A stretch of DNA of 15,955 bases from an uncultured Eubacteriales bacterium (GCA_902790885.1 CADATR010000028.1:1-15955), one strand, 5' to 3'; counted from the first letter of the stretch, positions 7,207 to 15,280 are shown. The notes: a model not told the origin generated them from the sequence alone. A program made the numbers and translations.

Positions 7207-7935
7207 TTAGATCAGCGCCAGCGAGAACGCCGGAACGAAAGTGAACAGCAGCAGCGCAATCATGAACAGACCTATCATAGGCAAAGCCTTTTTCGCAATC
7301 TTCATGACCGGCACGTCGGTTAGCGCGCTGGCAACAAACAGGTTTACTCCGATCGGCGGAGTAACGAATCCGATCGCCAGGTTGACTACCATTATCACGC
7401 CGAACTGGATAGGATCCATGCCGATACCCTGTGCTATAGGCAGAAGGATCGGTGTCAGGATCAGTATCGCCGGAGTGGTATCCATTACCATTCCCACTAT
7501 GAGCAGGAACATGTTGATCACGAGCAGTATCACGACCTTGCTCGAGAAGTTGCCGAGTATGAACGAGCTTACTGTCTGAGGCACCTGCATGAGAGTCAGC
7601 ACCCTTGAGAACGCAGTTGACGTCGCCAGTATGAACAGTATCGGTGTGAACGTCTTGATAGCCTCGACCAGAATTCCCCAGAGATCTCTGAACTGTATCT
7701 CCTTATATATGAACAGGCTGACTATCAGAGCGTAAAACACCGAGATGACAGCTGCTTCCGTCGGCGATGTGATTCCCGAATAGATACATCCGAGAACGAT
7801 GACCGGGCTCAGTATGGCCCAGAAGCTCTCTCTGAATACTTTTCCTAAGCCCATCTCATGGAGCTTGCCTATCTCGGCCTGTATCCGCACTCTGTCCTCA
7901 CCATTCTTCCTGCAGTAGTACACGGCGTATCCCAT
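7207..7935 (-). CDS. dctM: TRAP transporter large permease, DctM family; N-terminal part missing at a breakpoint
   Basis: C-terminal portion, 242 residues, of a DctM/SiaM-type permease; full-length members have about 425. Features seen are the conserved segment YSGITSPTEAAVISVFYAL near 52-70, the VVILLVINMFLLIVGMVMDTTPAILILTPILLP block, and the end motif GFVTPPIGVNLFVASAL, with about six membrane spans. The homologous sequence stops near 7935-7950, where the plus-strand ene-reductase begins. The open frame continues about 13 codons to a stop at 7975-7977, but those residues do not look like DctM. The small permease DctQ, normally adjacent, is absent and would lie beyond the break. The ATG at 7935 is only the first Met left in the frame, not a believable gene start. 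The fragment cannot make a working permease as it stands. Confidence 0.88.
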   Translation of the reverse strand: MGYAVYYCRKNGEDRVRIQAEIGKLHEMGLGKVFRESFWAILSPVIVLGCIYSGITSPTEAAVISVFYALIVSLFIYKEIQFRDLWGILVEAIKTFTPILFILATSTAFSRVLTLMQVPQTVSSFILGNFSSKVVILLVINMFLLIVGMVMDTTPAILILTPILLPIAQGIGMDPIQFGVIMVVNLAIGFVTPPIGVNLFVASALTDVPVMKIAKKALPMIGLFMIALLLFTFVPAFSLALI

Positions 7936-7955
7936 GAGCAGTATTTCGGAGACGA
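7930..7955. other. Head-to-head breakpoint joining two truncated genes
   Basis: DctM (minus) and the ene-reductase (plus) each lose their N-terminal portion within this interval. Left of it only the DctM frame makes biological sense; right of it only the reductase frame does. No terminal repeat, tRNA end, transposase or recombinase gene is present. The cause is either an inversion/deletion endpoint or a contig misassembly. Confidence 0.85.
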
Positions 7956-9204
7956 GGTAGATGTATACAACGTTTCAGCAGCCCTCAACCCATCCCTGCA
8001 GTATCAGATCGACAGCAACTGCTTCCCTGATGGCTGGAGAGCATACCTTGCAAAGGCCGTTAAGGAAAGATTCGGCAAGCCGGTAGTCACCATGGGCAAC
8101 ATCAGAAGCCCTAAGGTAGCCAACGACATCCTCGAGAGAGGCGACGCTGACTTCATCGGCATCGGCAGAGGCCTTATCGCAGACCCTGACTGGGTAAACA
8201 AGGCTGAATTCGGTGAAGAGTGCGACATCAGAAAATGCATCAGCTGCAACATCGGATGCGCAGGCAACCGCATACAGAACAACAAGCCTATCAGATGCAC
8301 TGTAAACCCTGCAGTCATCGAGGGTGAAGAATACAAGAAGCTCAAGGTCAACAAGCCTTGCAATGTAGTAGTCATCGGTGGCGGTACAGCCGGTATGGAA
8401 GCTGCATGCACAGCTGCTGAAGTAGGCTGCACAGCATTCCTCATCGAGAAAGCAGATCATCTCGGCGGACTCGCTTATGAGATCTCGAAGTTCCCTGACA
8501 AGAGCAGACTGAGAGACTTCCCTGATTACCTCGAGAGAAGGATCAAGAAGCTCCACAACCTGCACGTCTTCCTGAACACAGAGGCCACTCCTGAGTTCAT
8601 CAGGACTCTGAATCCGGATATCATCGTGAACTCCACAGGTTCGCTGCCTCTGATCCTCCCTATCCCGGGACTCAAGGAAAACGTAGGCAAGGGCAAGGTT
8701 CAGACAGTACTCGGCGTTATCGACAATCTGGACAACTATCCTGAGGACTGCACAGGCAAGAAGGTCGTTGTTATCGGCGCCGGCGCCGTAGGACTCGATG
8801 TAGTGGAATTCTTTGCGCCTAGAGGAGCGGACACCACGGTAATCGAGATGCTGCCGTATATCGTCGGACCGGCACTCGATCCTATCACAAAGGTCAGCAT
8901 CGTTGATCTGATGAATAAGTACAACGTACACCAGAGACCGTCCACAGCTCTTCAGGAAGTCAAGCCTGACAGCTTCGTAGTAAAGAATCCGGACGGATCC
9001 ATCGAGGAAGTTGAGTTCGACTACGGCTGCATCTGCATGGGCCTCAAGTCCAACAACCCGGTTCTCGACATGCTTCAGAAGGAGTTCGCAGACGTTGAGC
9101 TCATGAACATCGGCGACTCAAAGAGACAGAGAAGGATTATCGACGGTACAGGCGAAGCCCGTTCCATCGTCAAAGTCCTCAAGAGAAAAGGCTTTATTGA
9201 CTAA
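7936..9204 (+). CDS. Ene-reductase of the BaiCD/2-enoate reductase type (FMN, 4Fe-4S, FAD); N-terminus missing
   Basis: C-terminal 422 residues of an NADH-dependent flavin oxidoreductase; complete relatives have about 650. The remaining end of the FMN-binding TIM barrel has VDVYNVSAALN, VTMGNIRSP and ADFIGIGRGLIADPDWV, the phosphate-binding loops. The 4Fe-4S cysteines follow as CISCNIGC plus a fourth Cys 13 residues later (CX2CX3CX12C). Next come two dinucleotide-binding folds, VVVIGGGTAGMEAA and VVVIGAGAVGLDVVEFF, for FAD and NAD(P)H. Such enzymes reduce activated C=C bonds (enoates, cinnamates, bile-acid intermediates) in anaerobes; the substrate here is unknown. The open frame reaches an ATG at 7858, but that stretch is antisense to dctM, has no ribosome binding site and is not reductase sequence. 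Codon use is strongly biased, as in highly expressed genes. Confidence 0.9.
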   Translation, partial: EQYFGDEVDVYNVSAALNPSLQYQIDSNCFPDGWRAYLAKAVKERFGKPVVTMGNIRSPKVANDILERGDADFIGIGRGLIADPDWVNKAEFGEECDIRKCISCNIGCAGNRIQNNKPIRCTVNPAVIEGEEYKKLKVNKPCNVVVIGGGTAGMEAACTAAEVGCTAFLIEKADHLGGLAYEISKFPDKSRLRDFPDYLERRIKKLHNLHVFLNTEATPEFIRTLNPDIIVNSTGSLPLILPIPGLKENVGKGKVQTVLGVIDNLDNYPEDCTGKKVVVIGAGAVGLDVVEFFAPRGADTTVIEMLPYIVGPALDPITKVSIVDLMNKYNVHQRPSTALQEVKPDSFVVKNPDGSIEEVEFDYGCICMGLKSNNPVLDMLQKEFADVELMNIGDSKRQRRIIDGTGEARSIVKVLKRKGFID

Positions 9205-9234
9205 AGCATTTCCATCATAAAAAACCTCCAATTG

Positions 9235-9267
9235 AAAAAGCTCAATGCGAAGGCATTGAGCTTTTTT
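9235..9267. terminator. Strong bidirectional terminator
   Basis: AAAAAGCTCAATGC (9235-9248) pairs with GCATTGAGCTTTTT (9253-9266) around the loop GAAG. T-runs lie on both sides, so it can end the ene-reductase transcript (plus) and the five-gene acylation operon (minus), which converge here. Confidence 0.93.
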
Positions 9268-9273
9268 GTATCA

Positions 9274-10464
9274 TCAGCGCAGATACTCGGGCATGTTGAA
9301 ACGCGCAGTCTCTATGCGGCTCCTCATGAGCCTGAGTTTGTTATCCTTATCAAGCATGTATACAGATGGAAGGTCTCTTGACAGGAACATCGAGAAACCT
9401 TCATATACGGAATAGGCCCCCGTTCTATGGAAAACAATTCTGTCGCCTTCAGAAAGACCAGCCAGTGACACACCTCTGGCAATTACATCTGCGGTCGTGC
9501 ACAGGCTTCCGCAGAGAGTCCACTTTTCTTCTTCTCCTCCGGCTGATCCTTCAGCCCGGATATGAGTGATCTCAGGTATCTGCATGCCCTGGATCTGTCC
9601 ATCATACTTCATCTGATGCAGACCGCCGTCCAGTATGGCGTAATGCGTTCCATCATTGAATTTGGTGTCTGCTACGGTGTTCACTAGCCATCCGCAAGGA
9701 GCCGCGAAAAACCTTCCCATCTCGACCGTGAGCTCAACTCTCTTCGACAGCTCACGTATGCACTCTGATATTTCGGACAGACGCGCAGCTTCCTTATCGT
9801 CCGCGTCTTCAGCAAAATAGTCAACAGCAAGGCCTGTCCCGTACTCTATACGTTCAGTCCTGAAATCAAGCTCTTCTTCGAGTCTGTCGATCAGCTTGTT
9901 GAGACGCGTGATCTCCTTTATGATCTCCTTAGGTCGGGTTTTCTGTGTTCCAGTAAAGTAGTGGATACCCTTAATAACTGTTCCCGGGTACAAGCCTCTG
10001 TCCTCAATGATACGGAAGATGTCGCTTTTATCCATGCCAAACTGGCTTTCGCAGGAAAGGCGAAGAAGCACCTCAGCTGTAATGCCGCGCTCCGACGCAG
10101 CCTTGCTGATATATCTTAAATGATTCTCGCTTTCAGCGGTAAGGATCCTTACTCCATAGTCTACTGCAGTATCGACTTCCGCCTGCGATTTGTTGACGCC
10201 GGAGAAAATGATCTTAGCGGGATCTATGTGAAGCGCTTTGCATATCTCCAGCTCACCCGGGCTGCAGACCTCGATCTTCGAAAACTCGTCAGGCAAAACA
10301 GAGAGCAAAAATGGATTTGCTTTTATCGAAAAGCATATATCAGTTCTGTCTCCGAAGGCTTCTTTTACCATCTTTGCTCTGGAGGCAAAAGCCTGCGCAG
10401 AGAATATATATGCAGGGGAAACGACCTCCCTGAAGGCTTGTCTGAGCTCAAACTCCACGGCCAT
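9274..10464 (-). CDS. Fold-type III PLP-dependent decarboxylase (DAP/ornithine decarboxylase-like) of a Dlt-like operon
   Basis: A 396-residue enzyme with an alanine-racemase-like barrel followed by a beta domain. Lys48 (in SIKANP) should bind PLP. His168 in GIHYFTGTQ stacks on the cofactor, GTGLAVDY near 209-216 resembles the phosphate-binding glycine loop, and Glu248 in EMGR binds the pyridine nitrogen. Near the C-terminus CTTAD (Cys322, Asp326) occupies the place of the CESxD motif that carries the catalytic Cys, and Tyr351 is in TGAYS. The Glu used by diaminopimelate decarboxylase to hold its substrate is not there, so it is probably not LysA. The start ATG overlaps the carrier-protein stop (TGATG); a GTG at 10467 is an alternative. 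It is last in the operon, before the terminator. It may decarboxylate a carrier-bound aminoacyl group, as BtrK does; this is inference. Confidence 0.87.
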   Translation of the reverse strand: MAVEFELRQAFREVVSPAYIFSAQAFASRAKMVKEAFGDRTDICFSIKANPFLLSVLPDEFSKIEVCSPGELEICKALHIDPAKIIFSGVNKSQAEVDTAVDYGVRILTAESENHLRYISKAASERGITAEVLLRLSCESQFGMDKSDIFRIIEDRGLYPGTVIKGIHYFTGTQKTRPKEIIKEITRLNKLIDRLEEELDFRTERIEYGTGLAVDYFAEDADDKEAARLSEISECIRELSKRVELTVEMGRFFAAPCGWLVNTVADTKFNDGTHYAILDGGLHQMKYDGQIQGMQIPEITHIRAEGSAGGEEEKWTLCGSLCTTADVIARGVSLAGLSEGDRIVFHRTGAYSVYEGFSMFLSRDLPSVYMLDKDNKLRLMRSRIETARFNMPEYLR

Positions 10465-10694
10465 CACTCCTCATCCTGAAGCTTTTCTATCAGCGCGAGC
10501 ATTGCCTCTGCTGAATTGAAATTCTCAGGTATCAGGTTGGCAGGTCTGATAGTGATGTCAAATGCGTCATTCAGTTCACCTACGAGTGAAATTATGTCGA
10601 ATGAGTTAAGTACACCACCAGTAACAAGGGATTTCTCAGCCTCAAAATCAACGTCAGGTCTGAGTTCTTCCAGGATCTCCATCAATTCTTCCAT
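10464..10694 (-). CDS. DltC-like acyl/aminoacyl carrier protein
   Basis: A 76-residue acidic four-helix carrier protein. Ser31 in GGVLNSFDIISLV is the phosphopantetheine attachment site; the residue before it is Asn rather than the usual Asp. Length and the SFDI context match D-alanyl carrier proteins (DltC) better than fatty-acid AcpP, which normally has DSLD. It should be loaded by the adenylation enzyme encoded just upstream (25-base gap) and serve the downstream PLP enzyme and the membrane acyltransferase. GGAGG (10704-10708) lies nine bases before the ATG. Its TGA overlaps the next start, giving tight coupling with the PLP enzyme. Which amino acid it carries is unknown. Confidence 0.9.
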   Translation of the reverse strand: MEELMEILEELRPDVDFEAEKSLVTGGVLNSFDIISLVGELNDAFDITIRPANLIPENFNSAEAMLALIEKLQDEE

Positions 10695-10719
10695 TCTTTG
10701 ATTCCTCCGATCATGCTTA

Positions 10720-12240
10720 TTATTTCATCATTTCCTTCAGTTCGCTCATCGCGATCTTTCCGTTAGGCAGATGAGGCATCTCATCAAGCGGCACCAGTTT
10801 GCGCGGCACCATAAACTCCGGCATGTTCGCTCTGAAGCTTAGTGTTATCTCTTTTTTGGTTGCAGGCCCTGTGTAGAACAGATAAATCAGTTCACGCGCT
10901 TTATCATAGAGCGACACGCACTCAGTGACTCCGCTTACAGTCAGTGCATACGCCTCGATTTCGGCAAGCTCAACCCTGTGGCCCAGGTGTTTTATTTGTC
11001 TGTCCTTGCGCCCATGGAAATACAGTTCTCCGTCTTCTCCGATATGTCCGAGATCTCCGCACAGGTATATCCTCTCCGGATACTCATCATTCAGCGGGTT
11101 CTGCATGAAGACCTTATCGGTCTGTTCTTTTGATCTGTAGTAGCCTATCGCAAGGCAAGGTCCTTTAACGCAGATCTCACCGATCTCTCCGCTCGGAGTC
11201 TCAGCCCATGTGCCCTTTTCATCGTCATGCGTGAGCAGCATTATCTGATAATGCTTATATGGCTTTCCTATCGGAAGCACCGTATCGTCTGATACAACAT
11301 CCCTGAGCACATAATACGTGCAGGACGCAGTAGCTTCAGTAGGGCCGTACTGATTTATGAACGTCACATCCGGGAGGTTTTCCTGCCAGATGCGAAGATA
11401 TTTGTTTGATATGACTGAGCCGGAGAATACTATTCTTCTGAGATGCTCAGGTCTGCTTTCGGTAAAACCGCCGAGCTTTGCCGGAATCTCGAGTCCGGCG
11501 GTGCTCCAGCACAAAGTAGTGACCCGGTAATCATTCAGGGTTTTGAAAAGAGCTCCGGGCATCGCGAATTCGTTTTTTGGTACCATGACTGTGCTCGCGC
11601 CTGTCATCAGCGGCAGGTACATATCCCTTATGGCCGCAATGTAGTCAAGTGGTGCCTGATTACCCAGCACGTCGCTCTCATCAAGCCCTATGACCTCATT
11701 GAGGCCCTCAAGATAGCATATCAGGGAACGATGAGATGTGAGCACGCCCTTAGGCTTCCCTGTCGATCCCGAGGTAAAGATCATATAGAGAGGAGAAGTT
11801 TCGGTAACGGATGCCTCTCTTGCCGCTATAAGATCGTCATCCACCGGATAAGCGAGCAGATCTTCCATTAGTACGATCTCGCAGCCCCCTGCAACAGCCT
11901 CTGCCGTTGCCAGATGATCATTGTCGACAATTACTATTGCGGGCTCAGCAACACTCATTATCTGCTCGAGTCTCTGGTGTGGTACATCCGCATCTATTGG
12001 AGCGTAAAAACAACCTGCACGAGCCACGCCCATGTAACAGGCAGGCGTGAATACACAGCGGCTGGTCATAACAGCAATTGGACGCTCGATCCCGGAGTGC
12101 TGCGCGACCCATGTCGCTACCGCCGCGGAATAACGTTCTAGCTCTTCAAACGATACAGTTCTTTCCGTGTCTGAATAGACTGTCCTGCTTCCATATGAAG
12201 CAGCTGATCGTCTTATCCATTCAAATACCTGTGACGCCAT
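10720..12240 (-). CDS. DltA-like amino acid adenylation enzyme
   Basis: A stand-alone adenylation (A) domain of 506 residues that activates an amino acid with ATP and loads it on the carrier protein. Visible core motifs in order are: A3 TSGSTGKPKG at 156-165, LDYIAAIRDMYLPL in the A4 region with an Asp suited to contact the substrate amine, A5 NQYGPTEAT, A7 YLCGDLG, A8 GRKDRQIKHLGHRVELAEIE, and A10 PNGKI with the catalytic Lys495. Length and A5 context fit DltA. The open frame reaches 13 codons further (12279), but AAAGGGG lies about eight bases before the ATG at 12240 and MASQVFEWI begins the domain, so that start is chosen. D-alanine is the default guess for the substrate, but the pocket cannot be assigned by eye. 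Confidence 0.92.
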   Translation of the reverse strand: MASQVFEWIRRSAASYGSRTVYSDTERTVSFEELERYSAAVATWVAQHSGIERPIAVMTSRCVFTPACYMGVARAGCFYAPIDADVPHQRLEQIMSVAEPAIVIVDNDHLATAEAVAGGCEIVLMEDLLAYPVDDDLIAAREASVTETSPLYMIFTSGSTGKPKGVLTSHRSLICYLEGLNEVIGLDESDVLGNQAPLDYIAAIRDMYLPLMTGASTVMVPKNEFAMPGALFKTLNDYRVTTLCWSTAGLEIPAKLGGFTESRPEHLRRIVFSGSVISNKYLRIWQENLPDVTFINQYGPTEATASCTYYVLRDVVSDDTVLPIGKPYKHYQIMLLTHDDEKGTWAETPSGEIGEICVKGPCLAIGYYRSKEQTDKVFMQNPLNDEYPERIYLCGDLGHIGEDGELYFHGRKDRQIKHLGHRVELAEIEAYALTVSGVTECVSLYDKARELIYLFYTGPATKKEITLSFRANMPEFMVPRKLVPLDEMPHLPNGKIAMSELKEMMK

Positions 12241-12286
12241 ATGATTTTTCCCCTTTCTGCAATCATTAGGAACTGACACACGTGAT

Positions 12287-13456
12287 CTATCGATCGTTTG
12301 CGCGTTCAGATATAGTTTCCAGCATCCCCGGAGAATCTGAAAGAAGGCTCGACTTACCGTCAGCGATCATCTCTTCGGCGATGTCACAGAATACTTCGTA
12401 GTAAGCGGAAGCCCTGTCCCAGTCCTCACTGAGAGATGCATCGAGTTCTGAAGGCCCGATACCCATCTCATTCTGTATGTAGCTTCCAAGATACTCTGTT
12501 ATCTTCTTTTGTCCGCGTACATTCGGATGGCTTCGGTTGTAATAGTCGCTTGCCTCATCCAGTCCTATTTCTGAAAATCTCTTCTCAAGATCGAGGGTCG
12601 CGCATCCCTTGCTCTCAGCAAGTTCAAGGACGCTGTTCATGCGTTCGTTCGCTTCGAAGTCCTTTTCATAACGCATCACAGAAGGATACTTCACAAAGAG
12701 GACAGGGATATCCTTATCACTGCAGAAATCGATGAAATCAGTGATTATCTCCTCAGTATTGGTGTCAAGCGGGATCTTGTCATCTGTAAAACATTTTTCA
12801 TCCAGAGGTTTGTATTTCTCTGCAGCCGTTATGGTCTCGACCCCTTTCAGCGGCGACGGTCCATAGCTGTCGATCGCTATTCTTTCACGTAATGTCAGAA
12901 GGCTGGCAGGAACTTTCGTGTGATACCTTATAAAAGGAAAAGCATAGCTCAGCGCATCGCTTTCATCCGATCGTACACTCATTTCATATGCCGTTTCCAT
13001 TCTCTCCCATGAGAGAGGAGTATAATTGGTGAGCATATAAAGCGGGTATTTGCGGCTGCGTACAGTTTCGGCATCATAACCTCCGCCGAAGGTATCTACA
13101 ACGATAAGTTTTGGCTTCTGAGTCCAGAGGGCCTTCCTGACGGCCGGTTTCCACGCAGTGCAGGATGAGCCGGAGATGACCAGCGGATACGATGTATAGC
13201 CAAACTTACCATAAGCATAAGCTGATGAGAAGCCCGAATATGTCTGGCTCGATCCCAGAAGCAGCACATCTATGCTGTTCTCAGGCTCCTTGCCGAACTG
13301 GATCACCCGTGTCACATCCGAACTGATAGGAATGCATAGGTAATACGACATGAACGAAACTGCCGAAAGCACTATAGCCAGCATCGACGCAACAGCCGCA
13401 GCCCTTTTCAGATAAGTCTTTTTATTCTTTTTTGTTTCAGATTTTGTTTCAGTCAT
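12287..13456 (-). CDS. DltD-like membrane-anchored SGNH-fold protein
   Basis: A 389-residue protein with a basic N-terminus, one membrane anchor (about residues 15-40), and an extracellular SGNH-like domain. The nucleophile motif is LLLGSSQTY with Ser69/Ser70, like the GSS of DltD. The C-terminal catalytic block is DYYNRSHPNVRG, with His310. In most relatives the Asp of DxxH sits three residues before the His; here that place is Asn307, with an Asp at 304. In Dlt systems DltD acts outside the membrane with DltB in moving the aminoacyl group to the polymer. The start is taken 10 bases after the MBOAT stop; it has no clear ribosome binding site, so reinitiation is likely. An earlier ATG inside the MBOAT gene is possible. 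Overall similarity to DltD is weak and the role rests on context. Confidence 0.78.
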   Translation of the reverse strand: MTETKSETKKNKKTYLKRAAAVASMLAIVLSAVSFMSYYLCIPISSDVTRVIQFGKEPENSIDVLLLGSSQTYSGFSSAYAYGKFGYTSYPLVISGSSCTAWKPAVRKALWTQKPKLIVVDTFGGGYDAETVRSRKYPLYMLTNYTPLSWERMETAYEMSVRSDESDALSYAFPFIRYHTKVPASLLTLRERIAIDSYGPSPLKGVETITAAEKYKPLDEKCFTDDKIPLDTNTEEIITDFIDFCSDKDIPVLFVKYPSVMRYEKDFEANERMNSVLELAESKGCATLDLEKRFSEIGLDEASDYYNRSHPNVRGQKKITEYLGSYIQNEMGIGPSELDASLSEDWDRASAYYEVFCDIAEEMIADGKSSLLSDSPGMLETISERANDR

Positions 13457-13466
13457 TGTTTTGTGA

Positions 13467-15107
13467 TCAGAATTGCTGGTAAACGAATTCAGCCGGGTCA
13501 TACAATGGCCCGTATGTGCCAAGAACAAGCACCATCATGATGAGCCCCAGAAGAGCCAGCCACTGTATAAATCCGCTGTGTCTCTCCAGCAGCTCAGCCG
13601 GAGTATCAAGCGAAGTCTTTTCGAGTCTTATACTTATATAAAGCAGAATGATCATGCCCAGCATGATAGTAGCAAACTCTGTAGTCTGGAACCCCAGGGT
13701 ATGCAGCTGTTCCATGAATACACTCTTATTCTGGTCGCAAATGATGAGTTTCATCATTTGTATAGCGTTTGTGAAATCATCAGCTATATCGAATATGTAG
13801 CCGATGAGCACGATCACGAATGTTCTGAGCATCTGGAAGAGCTTCCACCATGCAGCGTCTGATTTTATATGCAGTGCATTTCGTGACCTGTCATAGACCG
13901 GACCGAGAATTGCAGACAGCATGATAATGAGGCCATTCCATACACCAAATCCTATATACTTGCTGTTAGCTCCATGCCATATACCCACACAGAGGAATAC
14001 TATGAATGAGGCCATTGCGGTCGTGAAGACCTTTGACAGGTGCTTCCCTGCAGCAGTTTTTCCAAACGATGAATCTGCGATTGCTTTGCTGATTCGTTTC
14101 GAAAGGTCTGACATCGCAATAGGATAGAAAACATAGTTCTTCATCCAGGCACCGAGTGTGATGTGCCATCTGCGCCAGTACTCGCTTATTGACTTCGAAA
14201 AGTATGGCTGACGGAAGTTGACCTCGAGCTCGATGCCAATGATCCTGCAGATGCCGCGGGAGATATCGATACCTCCCGAGAAGTCAGCATAGAGCTGAAG
14301 TGCATAGAGGAGCGAGATGAACAGCACCATCGAGCCTCCATACCCCTCAAAATCACCGGTGCCGTTTATTCCGCCGTTATCATAATAAATCTTGATGCCT
14401 CTCCATGCGCAGTCGGCAATAACGAGCTTTTTGAACAGTCCCCAGAAAATGTTCATGACACCCTGCTTGAACCTGACCCACTCAAGCCTGTGCTCTTCAG
14501 TGAGCTGGCTGTGCAGCTTATTATACGAACTGATCGGGCCCTGTATTATCTGCGGGAAGAAAGAGACGAAAAGTGCGAACTTGAATATGTTCTCTTCCGG
14601 TTCCACAGTCTCTCTGTATACATCGATAAGATAACCGGTGGCTATGAAGGTATAGAAGGATATGCCAAGAGGAAGGAGCAGGTGGATCTGCGGAGCATCT
14701 TCAGGTGAGCCTCCGATCAGCATCGCCAGACTGCCGGAAAGGAAATTGAAGTATTTAAGAAGAAACAGTATGCCGAAATTCAGAATGAGGCAGGCAACTA
14801 GTATGCGAAGCCTCTTCTTCTGAGATATCTCCTTAAAAGCCTTTTTCTCTTCTTTTGACCATTCACCCTTGTGCGCCTTTACTTCAGCTTTTGTATCTTT
14901 GGAAATAGCAGCCATCTTTCTGGCAGACAGATACACGGTGACTATGGTGATGATGATAAAAACCGTATACTGAAAGCTGTTGTAAACATAAAAAAAACTG
15001 CTCGCAATAAGAAGCACTACCCATTGATACTGTTTCTTAGGAAGAGCAAAATAAAAAATGCCCGTTATAATTACAAACAAAGCGAACGGTAAAGATGTCA
15101 GCGCCAT
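13467..15107 (-). CDS. DltB/AlgI-like MBOAT acyltransferase
   Basis: A 546-residue polytopic membrane O-acyltransferase with roughly eleven hydrophobic spans. Family hallmarks are LLPLGISFYTFIATGYLIDVYR, FPQIIQGPI, LYADFSGGIDISRG, EYWRRWHITLGAWMKNYVFYP, and the catalytic His378 in VGIWHGAN. In Dlt systems the protein takes the aminoacyl group from the carrier on the inner face and passes it through the membrane; AlgI/PatA relatives do the same with acetyl. Its neighbours (SGNH protein, adenylation enzyme, carrier) favour an aminoacyl donor. A charged loop at about residues 68-100 is longer than in short DltB proteins. GAGGGAG (15118-15124) lies ten bases before the ATG. It is the first gene of the operon, with a candidate promoter at 15142-15170. 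Confidence 0.93.
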   Translation of the reverse strand: MALTSLPFALFVIITGIFYFALPKKQYQWVVLLIASSFFYVYNSFQYTVFIIITIVTVYLSARKMAAISKDTKAEVKAHKGEWSKEEKKAFKEISQKKRLRILVACLILNFGILFLLKYFNFLSGSLAMLIGGSPEDAPQIHLLLPLGISFYTFIATGYLIDVYRETVEPEENIFKFALFVSFFPQIIQGPISSYNKLHSQLTEEHRLEWVRFKQGVMNIFWGLFKKLVIADCAWRGIKIYYDNGGINGTGDFEGYGGSMVLFISLLYALQLYADFSGGIDISRGICRIIGIELEVNFRQPYFSKSISEYWRRWHITLGAWMKNYVFYPIAMSDLSKRISKAIADSSFGKTAAGKHLSKVFTTAMASFIVFLCVGIWHGANSKYIGFGVWNGLIIMLSAILGPVYDRSRNALHIKSDAAWWKLFQMLRTFVIVLIGYIFDIADDFTNAIQMMKLIICDQNKSVFMEQLHTLGFQTTEFATIMLGMIILLYISIRLEKTSLDTPAELLERHSGFIQWLALLGLIMMVLVLGTYGPLYDPAEFVYQQF

Positions 15108-15141
15108 TCTGTTCGAACTCCCTCAGCTACTTGTTTAGTTA

Positions 15142-15170
15142 ATGGTATACTAAAGCAGAAATTTCTTCAA
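15142..15170 (-). promoter_or_regulatory. Possible promoter of the Dlt-like operon
   Basis: On the minus strand TTGAAG (15165-15170) is followed after 17 bases by TACCAT (15142-15147, four of six); TATACC, two bases nearer, is an alternative. It lies 35-63 bases before the MBOAT start. The boxes are weak and this is a best guess. Confidence 0.3.
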
Positions 15171-15246
15171 GACGATATACACTCATATTATTTATAAAAA
15201 CAATCTCTTATGGCTGCGGCCGAGACGACAGACAGACAAGTTAAGA

Positions 15247-15280
15247 GGCTGTCTCACTGTTTAGTGGGACAGCCCCTTTT
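15247..15280. terminator. Terminator-like hairpin after the surface-protein gene
   Basis: GGCTGTCTCACT (15247-15258) pairs with AGTGGGACAGCC (15263-15274) around GTTT. It has 12 pairs on the plus strand (one G-U, then CCTTTT); on the minus strand the wobble is an A-C mismatch and the tail is CTCTTAACTT. It lies between the surface-protein stop and the Dlt-like promoter, so it probably ends the surface-protein transcript, although its better side faces plus. Confidence 0.6.

Noticed and set aside
7975..8931. Long minus-strand open frame of 318 codons opposite the ene-reductase
   Set aside because: Mirror frame of a strongly codon-biased real gene; composition and lack of motifs fit an artefact.
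9274..10464. Diaminopimelate decarboxylase LysA
   Set aside because: Lacks the Glu of the CESxD motif and has no lysine-pathway neighbours; operon context points elsewhere.
10464..15107. Canonical dltABCD operon for D-alanylation
   Set aside because: Gene order (B, D, A, C), no DltX, a weak DltD match and the extra PLP enzyme make the standard assignment unsafe; described as Dlt-like only.
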